Shown: positions 43,093 through 55,090, counted from the stretch's first letter. The stretch: 64,000 nucleotides of DNA from CAZJHX01 sp964545715 (GCA_964545715.1 CAZJHX010000007.1:62001-126000), one strand, 5' to 3'. Notes: generated from the sequence alone by a model not told the origin. Numbers and translations are program-made.

Positions 43093-44104
43093 TCGACGCG
43101 CCCAGCGTCACGCTGGTGACGGTGTCGCCTTCCTTGTGCACCAGCCCCTCGGGGCCGCCCATCCACACGTTCTGAGTACCGCTGCCCCACACGCCGATGA
43201 GCGGTGAGGGCGGGTCGAAGCCGCGTGACCAGATCGCGCCGTCCCAGTGCAGCAGGATGCCGCCGCCCTCCGCGGTGCTGCCCACCGCCCAGAAGTCGTC
43301 CGCGGTGCGGCCCCACACGTCCTCCAACCTGTCGCCCGCGCTGACCACGGTGGACACGTCCGACGCGGCCCAGCCGTCCTGCGTCATGGTGAACATCCCG
43401 GGGCCGCTCTCATCGTTGTCGCCGACCGCGAAGCCCGCGCCGTCGTCCAGCATCCACACGTCGGTCATGCCGGCGTCCACGGCGCTGTCCACGACCCATT
43501 TGTCGCCGTCGAAGTGAACCATCTCACCGCCTGAGCCGACCGCCCAGACGTCCGTGTCGCTCTTGCCGCAGATGCCCGTCAGGTCGGCGTCGGTCCCCGC
43601 GTCCGCGGTGTCCCAGTTTTCGCCGTCAAAGATGAAGACCGCGCCCGCTTCGCCCGTCACAAAGACGCGCTGCGTGCCGCTGCCCCACACCGCGTAGAAG
43701 TCCAGGTCGGTCCCCGTCTGCTCCGCCATGAAGCCGGCAGAGTCCATGTTGCGCAGGATGGCGCCGTCCTTGCCGGCGATCCACACGTCGTTCATGTCCA
43801 CGCCCCAAATGGACGTCAGATCCGCCGTCACAGGGCTCTCCATGGCGACCCAGCCGCCCATGTCATCGCCCGTGTCCGTCGTGTCGTCGCCGGTCGTGTC
43901 CGTCGTCTCGTCGCCGGTGGTGTCCGTCGTCTCGTCGCCGGTTGTGTCCGTCGTGTCGTCGCCGGTCGTGTCCGTCGTGTCGTCGCCGGTCGTATCCGTC
44001 GTGTCGTCGCCGGTCGGCAGACTGTCTCTAATATCGCTGCTCGGCGGGGTGCACCCGCCCAAAACAAGGCCTGCGGCGGTGATCACCGCTAAAACCGTTC
44101 GCAT
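43004..44104 (-). CDS. Lipoprotein with WG-repeat beta-propeller-like domain
   Basis: 366 residues from ATG 44104, which has a GGAGGAG ribosome binding site directly upstream. The leader MRTVLAVITAAGLVLGGC has a lipobox (VLGGC). A tandem TGDDTTDT linker spans about residues 30-82. The rest is built of repeats of about 40-45 residues of the form IWGVDMNDVWIAGKDGAILR and AVWGSGTQRVFVTGEAGAVF, suggesting a propeller. Such proteins are frequent in myxobacterial genomes and are of unknown function. The 3' end overlaps the convergent glycoside hydrolase gene. Confidence 0.85.
   Translation of the reverse strand: MRTVLAVITAAGLVLGGCTPPSSDIRDSLPTGDDTTDTTGDDTTDTTGDDTTDTTGDETTDTTGDETTDTTGDDTTDTGDDMGGWVAMESPVTADLTSIWGVDMNDVWIAGKDGAILRNMDSAGFMAEQTGTDLDFYAVWGSGTQRVFVTGEAGAVFIFDGENWDTADAGTDADLTGICGKSDTDVWAVGSGGEMVHFDGDKWVVDSAVDAGMTDVWMLDDGAGFAVGDNDESGPGMFTMTQDGWAASDVSTVVSAGDRLEDVWGRTADDFWAVGSTAEGGGILLHWDGAIWSRGFDPPSPLIGVWGSGTQNVWMGGPEGLVHKEGDTVTSVTLGASITGVWGSGTQHVWAIGEGGAIFQLGPDTE
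43871..44015 (-). repeat. 24-base tandem repeat (about six copies)
   Basis: Near-identical 24-base units encode TGDDTTDT (two copies read TGDETTDT). Identity between units at DNA level is high, so slipped-strand copy changes would stay in frame and alter linker length. Confidence 0.85.
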
Positions 44105-44165
44105 ATCTCCTCCATCGCTGGTGCCACACCATAGGGGCACGCATGCGCCCATATCAAACTACGCG

Positions 44166-47681
<3,516 letters not shown>

Positions 47682-47707
47682 CCGCCGATGATTTCAACCG
47701 TGGTGGA

Positions 47708-47748
47708 TCGGGTCAACCAGTCAACAATTGGTATTGGTCAACTCGGTC
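47708..47748 (-). promoter_or_regulatory. Three spaced GTCAAC (GTTGAC) repeats upstream of the PknK-like kinase
   Basis: Between the ImmA stop and the kinase start, GTCAAC occurs three times in the same orientation (on plus strand near 47713, 47721 and 47738). The spacing is about 8 and 17 bases. They may be an operator or overlapping -35 elements (TTGAC) for the kinase gene. No clear -10 follows. Confidence 0.3.
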
Positions 47749-48583
47749 GGACGAGCGCCAGGACGCGCGGTGGTTGTCCGGGGGCGCTTGGGACGCTCAT
47801 GACCTCTACGTCCAGCGTGTGCAGGTTGTACTTGCTGCGCCAGATCTCGCGCGAGCTGGAGAAGACCAGCCGCAGCGGAGAGCGCAGCGCTTTCTGGGCG
47901 ATCGAATACCGCGGAACAACGGCTCCGGGCTCGAACCACAGACCTGTCTCGTCGTCGAAGGCCTCGTTGACGAAGCCGTAATGAATGGTCAGCGCGTTGC
48001 CTGAGTTGGTGCCACACACAAACATGGCCAGCGGCTCTCTCGTGGCGTACTGCACGCGGATGGCGATGGCCTCGTAGGATGCCTGATAGCGGGCGCTCAA
48101 GCGCTGAACCGCCTCGAGACCGGCGCCGAACGTCTCCAGATCTTTGGAGAAGTCCTGGTACGGCATCAAAAACTCGGCCGCGGCGATATCGCACAGCGTC
48201 TCCAGCTCTTGAGCCGGGTCGCCGTGAATGCCGTGGCGGAAGTTGACCATCTGCGCACAGCCGGGGAACAGCGTGTGGCCGATTTCGTGGGCGACCGAGA
48301 AGTTCGTGCGCTTCTTCGGCAGCCGGTCGTTCCACACGATGGTCATCTTGCCTTCGCTGTCCGGAACGATCATCGCGTCCATGCCCGGGAGCAGGTTCGA
48401 GGGGCGCGTCTTGATGTCCATCAAGGACGCCAGTACATGCGGGTCAAACGGTGGGCCACAGAGACCACGCGTCCGGGCGAGCTCAAGGCGGTCGCGTGCA
48501 GCAGCGCGAATCGCACCCTCGGCTCCGCCGGCGTGGGGATGAGCCTCTACCAGCTCATCGATGAATGTGGCCGTAACGGTCAC
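47738..48583 (-). CDS. ImmA/IrrE-family metallo-endopeptidase
   Basis: 281 residues from GTG 48583, immediately after the upstream regulator's stop. The zinc site HEIGH (99-103; FSVAHEIGHTLFPG) is followed by a third ligand region near AAAEFLMP, as in ImmA/IrrE proteases. ImmA-type proteins cleave and inactivate a partner XRE repressor, and here such a repressor is the adjacent upstream gene. The C-terminal about 130 residues (AIAIRVQYATREPLAMFV, LHTLDVEVMSVPSAP) form an extra beta domain, perhaps a ligand sensor. Confidence 0.9.
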   Translation of the reverse strand: MTVTATFIDELVEAHPHAGGAEGAIRAAARDRLELARTRGLCGPPFDPHVLASLMDIKTRPSNLLPGMDAMIVPDSEGKMTIVWNDRLPKKRTNFSVAHEIGHTLFPGCAQMVNFRHGIHGDPAQELETLCDIAAAEFLMPYQDFSKDLETFGAGLEAVQRLSARYQASYEAIAIRVQYATREPLAMFVCGTNSGNALTIHYGFVNEAFDDETGLWFEPGAVVPRYSIAQKALRSPLRLVFSSSREIWRSKYNLHTLDVEVMSVPSAPGQPPRVLALVRPS

Positions 48584-49027
48584 TTACGACTTCGCTGCGC
48601 TCAACTTGCGGATGACCTGCAGCAGCACGTCCCAGTCTTCCTTGGCCATCGGATGTTCACCGCGGCGCTGGATGCTGTGCAGGACACGCACGTCCTCCTG
48701 CGGGACCGCGCGGCCCGACTTGCGCCGGTCCGACAGGAACTCGCGAAGGCTCGGATGCAGGTCCTCGGGCAGGTCGTTGTCCCAGCTCGCTCGCACCCCC
48801 GGCTTACCCAGAAGCGCCGCGATCGTGGTGTCCAGCGCGTCAGCGATGCGCAGGAGCACCTCCATGGAGGGATTGGCGTTGCGCTCGTTCTCAAGCTGCC
48901 ACAGATAGCCCTTGGAGATGCTGGCGCTATCCGCCAACTGGGCCAGAGACCATCCCATCGACTGGCGTGCCGTCCGGATGCGCTTGCCGAGACCGGCTGT
49001 CTTTCGATCCTCTAAGGTTGCTGCCAT
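48584..49027 (-). CDS. XRE-family helix-turn-helix regulator
   Basis: 147 residues from ATG 49027. A helix-turn-helix (about 12-70: LGKRIRTARQSMGWSLAQLA, DSASISKGYLWQLENERNAN, PSMEVLLRIADALDTTIAAL) matches the lambda-repressor-like XRE fold. A C-terminal charged region (75-147) may be the target of the adjacent ImmA-like protease. Expected to repress its own operon until cleaved. The promoter upstream is AT-rich compared with the genome. Confidence 0.92.
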   Translation of the reverse strand: MAATLEDRKTAGLGKRIRTARQSMGWSLAQLADSASISKGYLWQLENERNANPSMEVLLRIADALDTTIAALLGKPGVRASWDNDLPEDLHPSLREFLSDRRKSGRAVPQEDVRVLHSIQRRGEHPMAKEDWDVLLQVIRKLSAAKS

Positions 49028-49076
49028 GTGTACTGCTTTGTTGAAGGTTTGGGGTATCGTACCGCTATTTGCGCAC

Positions 49077-49105
49077 AGATTACAATGTAAAGTATATTAT
49101 TTCAA
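49077..49105 (-). promoter_or_regulatory. Sigma-70 type promoter of the XRE/ImmA operon
   Basis: Minus strand: -35 TTGAAA (49105-49100), 17-base spacer, -10 TAATCT (49082-49077), about 50 bases upstream of ATG 49027. The region is AT-rich (AATATACTTTACATTG) and contains a TACATTGTA near-palindrome in the spacer that could be a self-repression operator. Confidence 0.55.
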
Positions 49106-49938
49106 CGCAATGTCAAATGAAAGTGCGGGGGTCGCCGCTCCTCGACGATGGCGATGCGTCCATCGGCCTTGACCGCGTGCCTGAGCCACCGCTTCTCCTG
49201 CCGCGACATGTCCTTGCAGCGAATGTCGACGGCGCCGGCGACCAGGTGCTTCGAGATATACACGCCGGCCCCGATCTGCTCCGTGATGACGGCGCTCATG
49301 TCGCCCACGATCTCCGCCCTGGGCTTGCGGTCTCGGCGGCCTTCTCGAAACGTGCGCTGGATGTCGCGCGCCGCGCCGCGATTGCCGTAAACGCGCGAGA
49401 GATCGACGCCGTAGCTGAGCTTGCCGTACATGGCGTCGGCCTGGCGGTGCGGATCGCGCGTGCCGCTGGTCACCGTGATGCGCCGCCCCGCTCTTCTGAA
49501 GTATCGTCGCGCCACCGCCGCGATTCTCAGCGCCACCCCCGCCTGCAGCAGCACCCCGTCCTTGACGTCGAAATAGCGCGGAGAGGCGGCGGTGTCGATC
49601 GCATCCAACGCGCCCAGCGCCAGCGCTCGCAGCCGTGGCTTTCGGCTGGTGACCAGGCGGCCCAGCGCCAGAACCACCTCGTCGATCACCACTCGGCCGT
49701 GCGCTGGAAACGCGGCCGCCAACCGCAGGACAAAGCCCTCGGAGGATTGCACGGCTACCGTTCGTGACAGCTTTGGCGGCGTGGTCAGCCGCACCTTCAT
49801 CTGCAGGCACTGTGCGTCCCCGCAGGTCGCCAGCTTCGGACCGGAGACAGACACCTGTGGCGGCGCTGCTTGCGCCAGCGTCGCTGTGAGAATGAGGGTG
49901 GGGAGGAGGCCTGCGCTCAAGCGCCCTCGCTCACCCAC
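49102..49938 (-). CDS. M15-like (LAS-family) peptidoglycan peptidase
   Basis: 278 residues from GTG 49938, overlapping the upstream moaD-moaE gene by 22 bases; a TTG at 49920 is a plausible alternative. A signal peptide (LSAGLLPTLILTATLAQAA) is followed by a beta region and a domain with TSGTRDPHRQADAMY, SKHLVAGAVDI and PPHFHL. The H-x6-D pattern and final HxH are the zinc ligands of M15/LAS enzymes such as MepA and D,D-carboxypeptidases. It probably cuts peptidoglycan cross-links in the periplasm. The natural bond is unproven. Confidence 0.78.
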   Translation of the reverse strand: MGERGRLSAGLLPTLILTATLAQAAPPQVSVSGPKLATCGDAQCLQMKVRLTTPPKLSRTVAVQSSEGFVLRLAAAFPAHGRVVIDEVVLALGRLVTSRKPRLRALALGALDAIDTAASPRYFDVKDGVLLQAGVALRIAAVARRYFRRAGRRITVTSGTRDPHRQADAMYGKLSYGVDLSRVYGNRGAARDIQRTFREGRRDRKPRAEIVGDMSAVITEQIGAGVYISKHLVAGAVDIRCKDMSRQEKRWLRHAVKADGRIAIVEERRPPHFHLTLR

Positions 49939-50582
49939 TCGGCGCCGTCAGGACCCGTCTCCTTTTTCCAAATCGGGACGATCTCTTTGATGCGATCGAT
50001 GATGTATCCGCACGCGGCAAAGGCCTCTTTGCGGTGCTTTGACGACACGGCGACAGAGACCGCGGCCTCTCCGAGCGTCAGGCTGCCCATCCGGTGGACG
50101 ACGGCGGCGTCCAGAATCGGCCAGCGCTCGCCCGCCTCGCGCAGGCACTGCTCCAGCTTTTCAACCGCCATCTGCTCGTACGCCTCGTAAAACAGATCGG
50201 TCACGGCGCGTCCCTGCTTGCTGGTCGGTCGCACCACGCCCAGAAAGCTGACGATCGCGCCGGCCTGATCGACGGCGATCATCGCCGCGGCAGTCTCACG
50301 GTCGATCGGCTTGTCGGTGAGCCGTGCGCGCTCGCCGCTGCCGCCGCTGATCGGTGGAATCAGCACGATCTCGTCGCCGTCGCTGAGCGCATGCTCCGCG
50401 TCCGTGAACTCACGATTTACCGCGAAGCGCACGGTGGTCAGGATGCGCCCCAGCTTGGGGTGCGCCTCCCTTAGCCACGCCGCGGCGTCTGCTACGCGGG
50501 CCCCTGATGCCAGCTCGACATCCTCGCTGACCTGACCGACAGCCTCGCGGCAGCCGGCGAAGTAGATGAAGCGGATTCGCAT
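49917..50582 (-). CDS. MoaD-MoaE fusion, molybdopterin synthase
   Basis: 221 residues. Residues 1-81 are MoaD, ending LIPPISGG with the Gly80-Gly81 that carries the thiocarboxylate. MoaE follows (90-217) with FLGVVRPTSKQGRAV, HRMGSLTLGE, SKHRKEAF (Lys185) and PIWKKE (Lys206/207), the catalytic Lys pair of the large subunit. Molybdopterin synthase converts precursor Z (cPMP) to molybdopterin. Because MoaD's C-terminal Gly must be free to be sulphurated, the fusion probably needs cleavage after Gly81, as reported for MoaX of mycobacteria. It is divergent from trpE. Confidence 0.93.
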   Translation of the reverse strand: MRIRFIYFAGCREAVGQVSEDVELASGARVADAAAWLREAHPKLGRILTTVRFAVNREFTDAEHALSDGDEIVLIPPISGGSGERARLTDKPIDRETAAAMIAVDQAGAIVSFLGVVRPTSKQGRAVTDLFYEAYEQMAVEKLEQCLREAGERWPILDAAVVHRMGSLTLGEAAVSVAVSSKHRKEAFAACGYIIDRIKEIVPIWKKETGPDGAEWVSEGA

Positions 50583-50625
50583 TTTTGTTACCGTCGCCCC
50601 CCTGAGCGCTTAGCCCTCTAACGAT

Positions 50626-50631
50626 TACAAT
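50626..50631 (+). promoter_or_regulatory. Possible -10 box just before trpE
   Basis: TACAAT lies only 4 bases upstream of the GTG (50635) of trpE in an AT-rich patch. If used, transcription would begin inside the first codons or leaderless, which would move the start. There is no clear -35 element. Confidence 0.25.
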
Positions 50632-50634
50632 AAC

Positions 50635-52089
50635 GTGCACTACCCAAGCAAAGAAAGGTTCAAGGAGTTGGCGTCGCCCGGGCGGGTGATCCCAGTCAGA
50701 CGAGAGGTCGTCGCCGACCTTCTGACGCCGCTCACCGCGTTCCTGCGCCTCGATCGCGACCCGTCCAAGGCCGCCTATCTGCTGGAGTCGGTCGAGGGCG
50801 GCGAGAAGTGGGGCCGCTACTCTTTTATCGGCGTGGAGCCGCGCGCGACCATCAAGCAGAACCTCTCCGATTCAGACGATTTGCTCGCTGAGGTCTGCGG
50901 GTTTGCGAGCCGCTGGACGCCGGTCGGCGATGAGGGCCTGCCGCGTTTCTGGGGCGGGCTGGTCGGCTTTCTGGGTTACGACGTGGTCCAGTGCATCGAG
51001 ACGCTGCCGCGCGATAACGAGCCGGATCTGCCGACGGCGGACGCCCACCTGATCGAAGCCGGCATCGTCGTGGCCCTGGACAGCCTTCGCCAGCGCGCCA
51101 CGGTCGTGTGCCCGGTCCGAATCGACACCGGGATGGACGTCGGCGCGGCCTATACCCAGGCCTGCGCCGCCATCGACGCGGCGGTGAGGCGGCTGCGGAC
51201 GCCGGAAGAGCCGCCTCGCCCGTCGATCGAGCTGACTCCGCTGCCCGAGGACCCGCCCAGCAACCTGGACGAGCCCCAGTTCTGCGCCATAGTCGAGCGG
51301 GCACGCGACTACATTCGCGCCGGGGACATCATCCAGGTCGTGCTGTCGCGCCGGTTCGAGGTGCAGTCCAGCAGCACGACGCCGTTTGAGATCTACCGCG
51401 CGCTGCGCCTGACCAACCCATCGCCCTACATGTTTTATATGCGCTTCGACGACTACGCCCTGGTCGGCGCCAGCCCGGAGATTCTGGTGCGCCGGGAGGG
51501 CGACAGCGTGGAGGTGCGACCCATCGCCGGCACGCGACGGCGCGGGGCGACGGTGGAGGAAGATCTGGCGATCGAGGCCGAGCTGCTCGCCGATCCCAAA
51601 GAGCTGGCGGAGCACGTGATGCTGCTGGACCTGGGACGCAACGATGTCGGTCGGGTGGCAAAGACAGGGACCGTCGAGGTGACCGAAAAGATGGTCGTCG
51701 AGCGGTACAGCACGGTCATGCATCTGGTCAGCTCCGTCGTGGGCACGATCGACCCGTCGCTGCCGTCTGAAGATGTCATTCGGGCCACTTTTCCCGCCGG
51801 AACGCTGTCGGGCGCGCCCAAGGTGCGGGCAATGGAGATCATCGAGGAGCTGGAGCCTTCGCGGCGTGGGGTGTACGGCGGGGCCGCCGGGTACATCGGT
51901 TACGGGGGCAACCTCGATCTGGCGATCGCGATTCGCAGTGTCCTGGTGACGGCCGACAAGCTCTACGTGCAGGCGGGCGCGGGCATCGTGTACGATTCGG
52001 TCCCTGCGCGCGAGTTTGAGGAGACGCGAGAGAAGGCCCGCGGGGTGTTGCGCGCCATTCGATTGGCGCGGGAGGCGTTTGGCCCGTGA
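50635..52089 (+). CDS. trpE: Anthranilate synthase component I
   Basis: 484 residues from GTG 50635. The Trp-feedback motif LLES (AYLLESVEGGEKWGRYSF) and chorismate-binding motifs PSPYMFYM, SPEILVRR, RPIAGTRRRG, LDLGRNDVGRV, FPAGTLSGAPKVRAMEII and YGGAAGYI are present. The Ala in PIAGTRRR separates it from PabB. It makes anthranilate from chorismate and ammonia supplied by TrpG, the first step of Trp synthesis. It heads the trpEGDCF operon and overlaps trpG by 4 bases. Confidence 0.95.
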   Translation: MHYPSKERFKELASPGRVIPVRREVVADLLTPLTAFLRLDRDPSKAAYLLESVEGGEKWGRYSFIGVEPRATIKQNLSDSDDLLAEVCGFASRWTPVGDEGLPRFWGGLVGFLGYDVVQCIETLPRDNEPDLPTADAHLIEAGIVVALDSLRQRATVVCPVRIDTGMDVGAAYTQACAAIDAAVRRLRTPEEPPRPSIELTPLPEDPPSNLDEPQFCAIVERARDYIRAGDIIQVVLSRRFEVQSSSTTPFEIYRALRLTNPSPYMFYMRFDDYALVGASPEILVRREGDSVEVRPIAGTRRRGATVEEDLAIEAELLADPKELAEHVMLLDLGRNDVGRVAKTGTVEVTEKMVVERYSTVMHLVSSVVGTIDPSLPSEDVIRATFPAGTLSGAPKVRAMEIIEELEPSRRGVYGGAAGYIGYGGNLDLAIAIRSVLVTADKLYVQAGAGIVYDSVPAREFEETREKARGVLRAIRLAREAFGP

Positions 52090-52670
52090 TCCTGATGATC
52101 GACAACTACGACTCCTTCACCTGGAACCTGGTGCAGTACCTGGGGATTCTGGGTGCGGACGTCCGCGTGGAGCGCAACGACGCCATCACAGCCGCGGACA
52201 TCGAGCAGCTGGCTCCCAAGGCTATCGTGATCAGCCCGGGGCCGTGCACGCCCGACGAGGCCGGCATCTCGCTGGAGGTCGTGCGGACCTACAGCGGGCG
52301 CATTCCGATGCTGGGCGTGTGCCTGGGACACCAGAGCATCTGCCAGGCCTTTGGCGCCACCATCACCCGCGCCGGGCGCATCATGCATGGCAAGACATCG
52401 GCGGTGGACCACGACGGGCGGGGTGTGTTTGCCGGCTTGCCGAACCCGTTTGACGCCACGCGGTACCACTCGCTTGTCGCCGCGCAGGAGTCCGTGCCCG
52501 AGGCGTTGGAGGTGAGCGCGCGCGCGGCCGACGATGGTGAGATCATGGGTGTGCGGCACCGCGAGCACCCCACGTGGGGGATTCAGTTTCACCCCGAGTC
52601 CATCTTGACCACCTCGGGTATGGACCTCTTGAAGAACTTTCTGACACTGGCGGAGGCACCGTGCCCCTGA
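52086..52670 (+). CDS. trpG: Anthranilate synthase glutaminase (component II)
   Basis: 194 residues from GTG 52086. The class I amidotransferase triad is present: Cys in MLGVCLGHQ, His in GIQFHPES with a Glu shortly after, and ISPGPCTPDEAG supports the TrpG/PabA family. Overlaps trpE by 4 bases (GTGA) and trpD by 10 bases. It may also serve PabB, since no separate pabA is seen in the window. Confidence 0.95.
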   Translation: MILMIDNYDSFTWNLVQYLGILGADVRVERNDAITAADIEQLAPKAIVISPGPCTPDEAGISLEVVRTYSGRIPMLGVCLGHQSICQAFGATITRAGRIMHGKTSAVDHDGRGVFAGLPNPFDATRYHSLVAAQESVPEALEVSARAADDGEIMGVRHREHPTWGIQFHPESILTTSGMDLLKNFLTLAEAPCP

Positions 52671-53674
52671 AGCCCTATTTGAAGAAGGTGGTGGCCGGCG
52701 AGGACCTCTCCGAGGCCGAGATGCGGCTGGCGATGAACACCATCATGGCCGGTGAGTCCACCGACGCGCAGATCGCGGCGCTGCTGGTCGGGCTGCGGAT
52801 GAAGGGCGAGACGGTGGAGGAGATCTCCGGCGCTGCGGCGGGCATGCGGGCGTGCGTCTCGCGGGTGGAGCACAACGTCGAGCGGGTGCTGGACACGTGC
52901 GGGACGGGCGGTGACGGCGCTGGGACGTTCAACATCTCGACCGCGGTCTCGTTTGTGTGCGCCGGCGCTGGGGCGGTGGTCGCCAAGCACGGCAATCGCG
53001 CGATCAGCAGCCGGGCGGGCAGCGCGGATGTCCTGGAGGCGCTTGGTGTGCGCCTGGACGTGCCGGTGACTCGTGTGTCCGAAATCCTGCGCGAAGTGGG
53101 CTTCGCCTTCATGTTCGCGCCGTCGCATCACCCGGCCATGCGGCATGTGATGCCCGCGCGCCGCCAGCTGGGCGTGCGTACGATCATGAACCTGCTGGGG
53201 CCGCTGACCAACCCGGCCGGCGCGTCCCATCAGCTGGTTGGGGTGTACGACGGTGAACGGATCGCGGCCATCGCGGAGACGCTCGGACGCCTTGGCGCGC
53301 GCCGGGCGGTTGTGGTGCACGGGGACGACGGTCTGGACGAGGTCAGCCCCGTAACAGAGACCCAGGTCGCGGTCTGGTCGGACGGCGCGGTGCACGTGCG
53401 TACGACGTCGCCCGAGGCGCTCGGTCTGCCGCGCGTGAGCCACGCCGACATCGCGGGTGGGGATGCGCAGGAGAATGCGGGGATCATCCGAAGCGTGCTG
53501 GGCGGAGAGCCCGGTCCGGCGCGCACGACCGTGGTGCTGAACGCGGCGTGGGCGCTGTTTGCGGCCGAGGTGGCCGACGATCCCGCCGACGGAGTGGCGG
53601 TGGCGCAGGCGGCGATCGATGACGGTCGTGCGCTGGCGGCGCTGGATAAGCTGATCGCGGCGACAAACTCGTGA
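52661..53674 (+). CDS. trpD: Anthranilate phosphoribosyltransferase
   Basis: 337 residues from GTG 52661, with GGAGG 6 bases upstream; this start was chosen over a longer open frame. Motifs MKGETVEEISGAA, DTCGTGGDGAGTFNIST (PRPP-binding glycine loop), KHGNRAISS, GFAFMFAPSHHPAM and LGPLTNPA are diagnostic. It adds phosphoribose to anthranilate. Coupled with trpG and trpC. Confidence 0.95.
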   Translation: MPLKPYLKKVVAGEDLSEAEMRLAMNTIMAGESTDAQIAALLVGLRMKGETVEEISGAAAGMRACVSRVEHNVERVLDTCGTGGDGAGTFNISTAVSFVCAGAGAVVAKHGNRAISSRAGSADVLEALGVRLDVPVTRVSEILREVGFAFMFAPSHHPAMRHVMPARRQLGVRTIMNLLGPLTNPAGASHQLVGVYDGERIAAIAETLGRLGARRAVVVHGDDGLDEVSPVTETQVAVWSDGAVHVRTTSPEALGLPRVSHADIAGGDAQENAGIIRSVLGGEPGPARTTVVLNAAWALFAAEVADDPADGVAVAQAAIDDGRALAALDKLIAATNS

Positions 53675-54450
53675 GCTATCTGGCCGAGATCGTCGACCGC
53701 AAGCGTCGAGAGCTACGCGCCAATGTGGACAACGTGGACCTGTGGGATCTGCAGGGAAAGCTGAGCAAGTGCACCACGGACGTCCTGAGCGCGCTGAAGC
53801 GCCCTGGCGGGCTGGCCGTTATCGCGGAGCACAAGCGCAAGTCACCGTCCAAGGGACCGATTCGAGCGGACTCCGACCCCGCCGAGATCGGCAGGATGTA
53901 CGAGGCGGCGGGTGCGGCGGCCATGAGCGTGCTCACGGACAAAGAGGGCTTTGACGGCTGTGGCGCGGACCTGGAGGCGGCGCGCGCGGCGGTGTCGATC
54001 CCGATCCTGTGCAAGGACTTCATCGTGTCGCCGATACAGGTCTTTCAGGCGCGCGCCTGGGGAGCGGACCTGGTGCTCTTGATCGTGGCGGCGCTTGGTC
54101 GCGCGGAGCTGAAATCGCTGTTTGGAGAGGTGACCCGGCTGGGGATGACGCCGCTGATCGAGGTGCACGACGAGCACGAGCTGGATGTCGCCGGGGCGAT
54201 GGGAGCGCCGCTGATCGGGGTCAACAACCGCGACCTGCACAGCTTTGAGGTGGATGTCGCGACCAGCGAGCGGCTGGCGTCACGCTTTCCCGCAGACTGC
54301 GTGAAGATCTCCGAGAGCGGCATCGACTCGCAAAACCACCTACGGCGATTGGCCGACGCAGGGTATGATGGGGTGCTTGTCGGCGAAAGGCTGATGCGGG
54401 CCCCACACCCCGGCGAGGCGCTGGCGGAGCTCCTCGGCGCGCGGTCATGA
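53671..54450 (+). CDS. trpC: Indole-3-glycerol-phosphate synthase
   Basis: 259 residues from GTG 53671 (GTGA overlap with trpD). TIM-barrel catalytic residues are in AEHKRKSPSKGPI, LCKDFIVSPIQVFQA, IEVHDEHELD, GVNNRDLHSFEVD and ISESGI. It converts carboxyphenylaminodeoxyribulose phosphate to indole-3-glycerol phosphate. Confidence 0.95.
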   Translation: MSYLAEIVDRKRRELRANVDNVDLWDLQGKLSKCTTDVLSALKRPGGLAVIAEHKRKSPSKGPIRADSDPAEIGRMYEAAGAAAMSVLTDKEGFDGCGADLEAARAAVSIPILCKDFIVSPIQVFQARAWGADLVLLIVAALGRAELKSLFGEVTRLGMTPLIEVHDEHELDVAGAMGAPLIGVNNRDLHSFEVDVATSERLASRFPADCVKISESGIDSQNHLRRLADAGYDGVLVGERLMRAPHPGEALAELLGARS

Positions 54451-54460
54451 TGGAGATGGC

Positions 54461-55090
54461 ATGACCGCGATAAAGGTGTGCGGGTTGGCCACGGAGGCCT
54501 CCTGCGATGCGGTGGTCGACGCGATAGGGGTGGCATACGTGGGATTTAATCTGTGGCCAGGGTCCCGGCGCTGCGTGTCGGCGTCACGGGCCGATGAGTT
54601 GGTGAGTCGTTTGCCGGCGCGCATCAAGACGGTCGCGCTGTTTGTCGATCCGGACGCCGACACCGTGCGTCGGGCGGTCGAGACCTGCGATTTTGACCTG
54701 CTGCAATTTCACGGGGACGAGAGTCCCGCTTTTTGCCGCTCGTTCGGGCGGCCGTTCATGAAGGCGTTTCGGCTGCGAGACGCGTCGATCCTGGACCGCA
54801 TTGACGACTACCTCGACAGCGAGGATCATCCGTATCTGGTCGACGCGTACGTGGCGGGCCAGGTGGGCGGGACGGGTCAGACGGCGCCGTGGGACCTGGC
54901 GGCTCGTGCGCGCGAGCGCGGGGCCAAGATGGTGCTGGCCGGTGGATTGAACGCGGCCAATGTGGCGCAGGCGATCGATGCGGTGCGGCCCTGGGCGGTC
55001 GACGTGGCGAGCGGCGTGGAGAGCGCCCCGGGCCAGAAAGATCCTGCGATGGTCGCCGCGTTTGTGGCGGCGGTGGAGGGGAGCCCATGA
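54461..55090 (+). CDS. trpF: Phosphoribosylanthranilate isomerase
   Basis: 209 residues from ATG 54461 with a GGAG site 6 bases upstream. KVCGLATEASCDAVVD carries the catalytic Cys; LLQFHGDES, LAGGLNAANVAQAI and VDVASGVESAPGQKDP complete the TrpF pattern. It isomerises phosphoribosylanthranilate. The stop overlaps the start of a HEAT-repeat gene (ATGA), where trpB would be expected. Confidence 0.94.
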   Translation: MTAIKVCGLATEASCDAVVDAIGVAYVGFNLWPGSRRCVSASRADELVSRLPARIKTVALFVDPDADTVRRAVETCDFDLLQFHGDESPAFCRSFGRPFMKAFRLRDASILDRIDDYLDSEDHPYLVDAYVAGQVGGTGQTAPWDLAARARERGAKMVLAGGLNAANVAQAIDAVRPWAVDVASGVESAPGQKDPAMVAAFVAAVEGSP

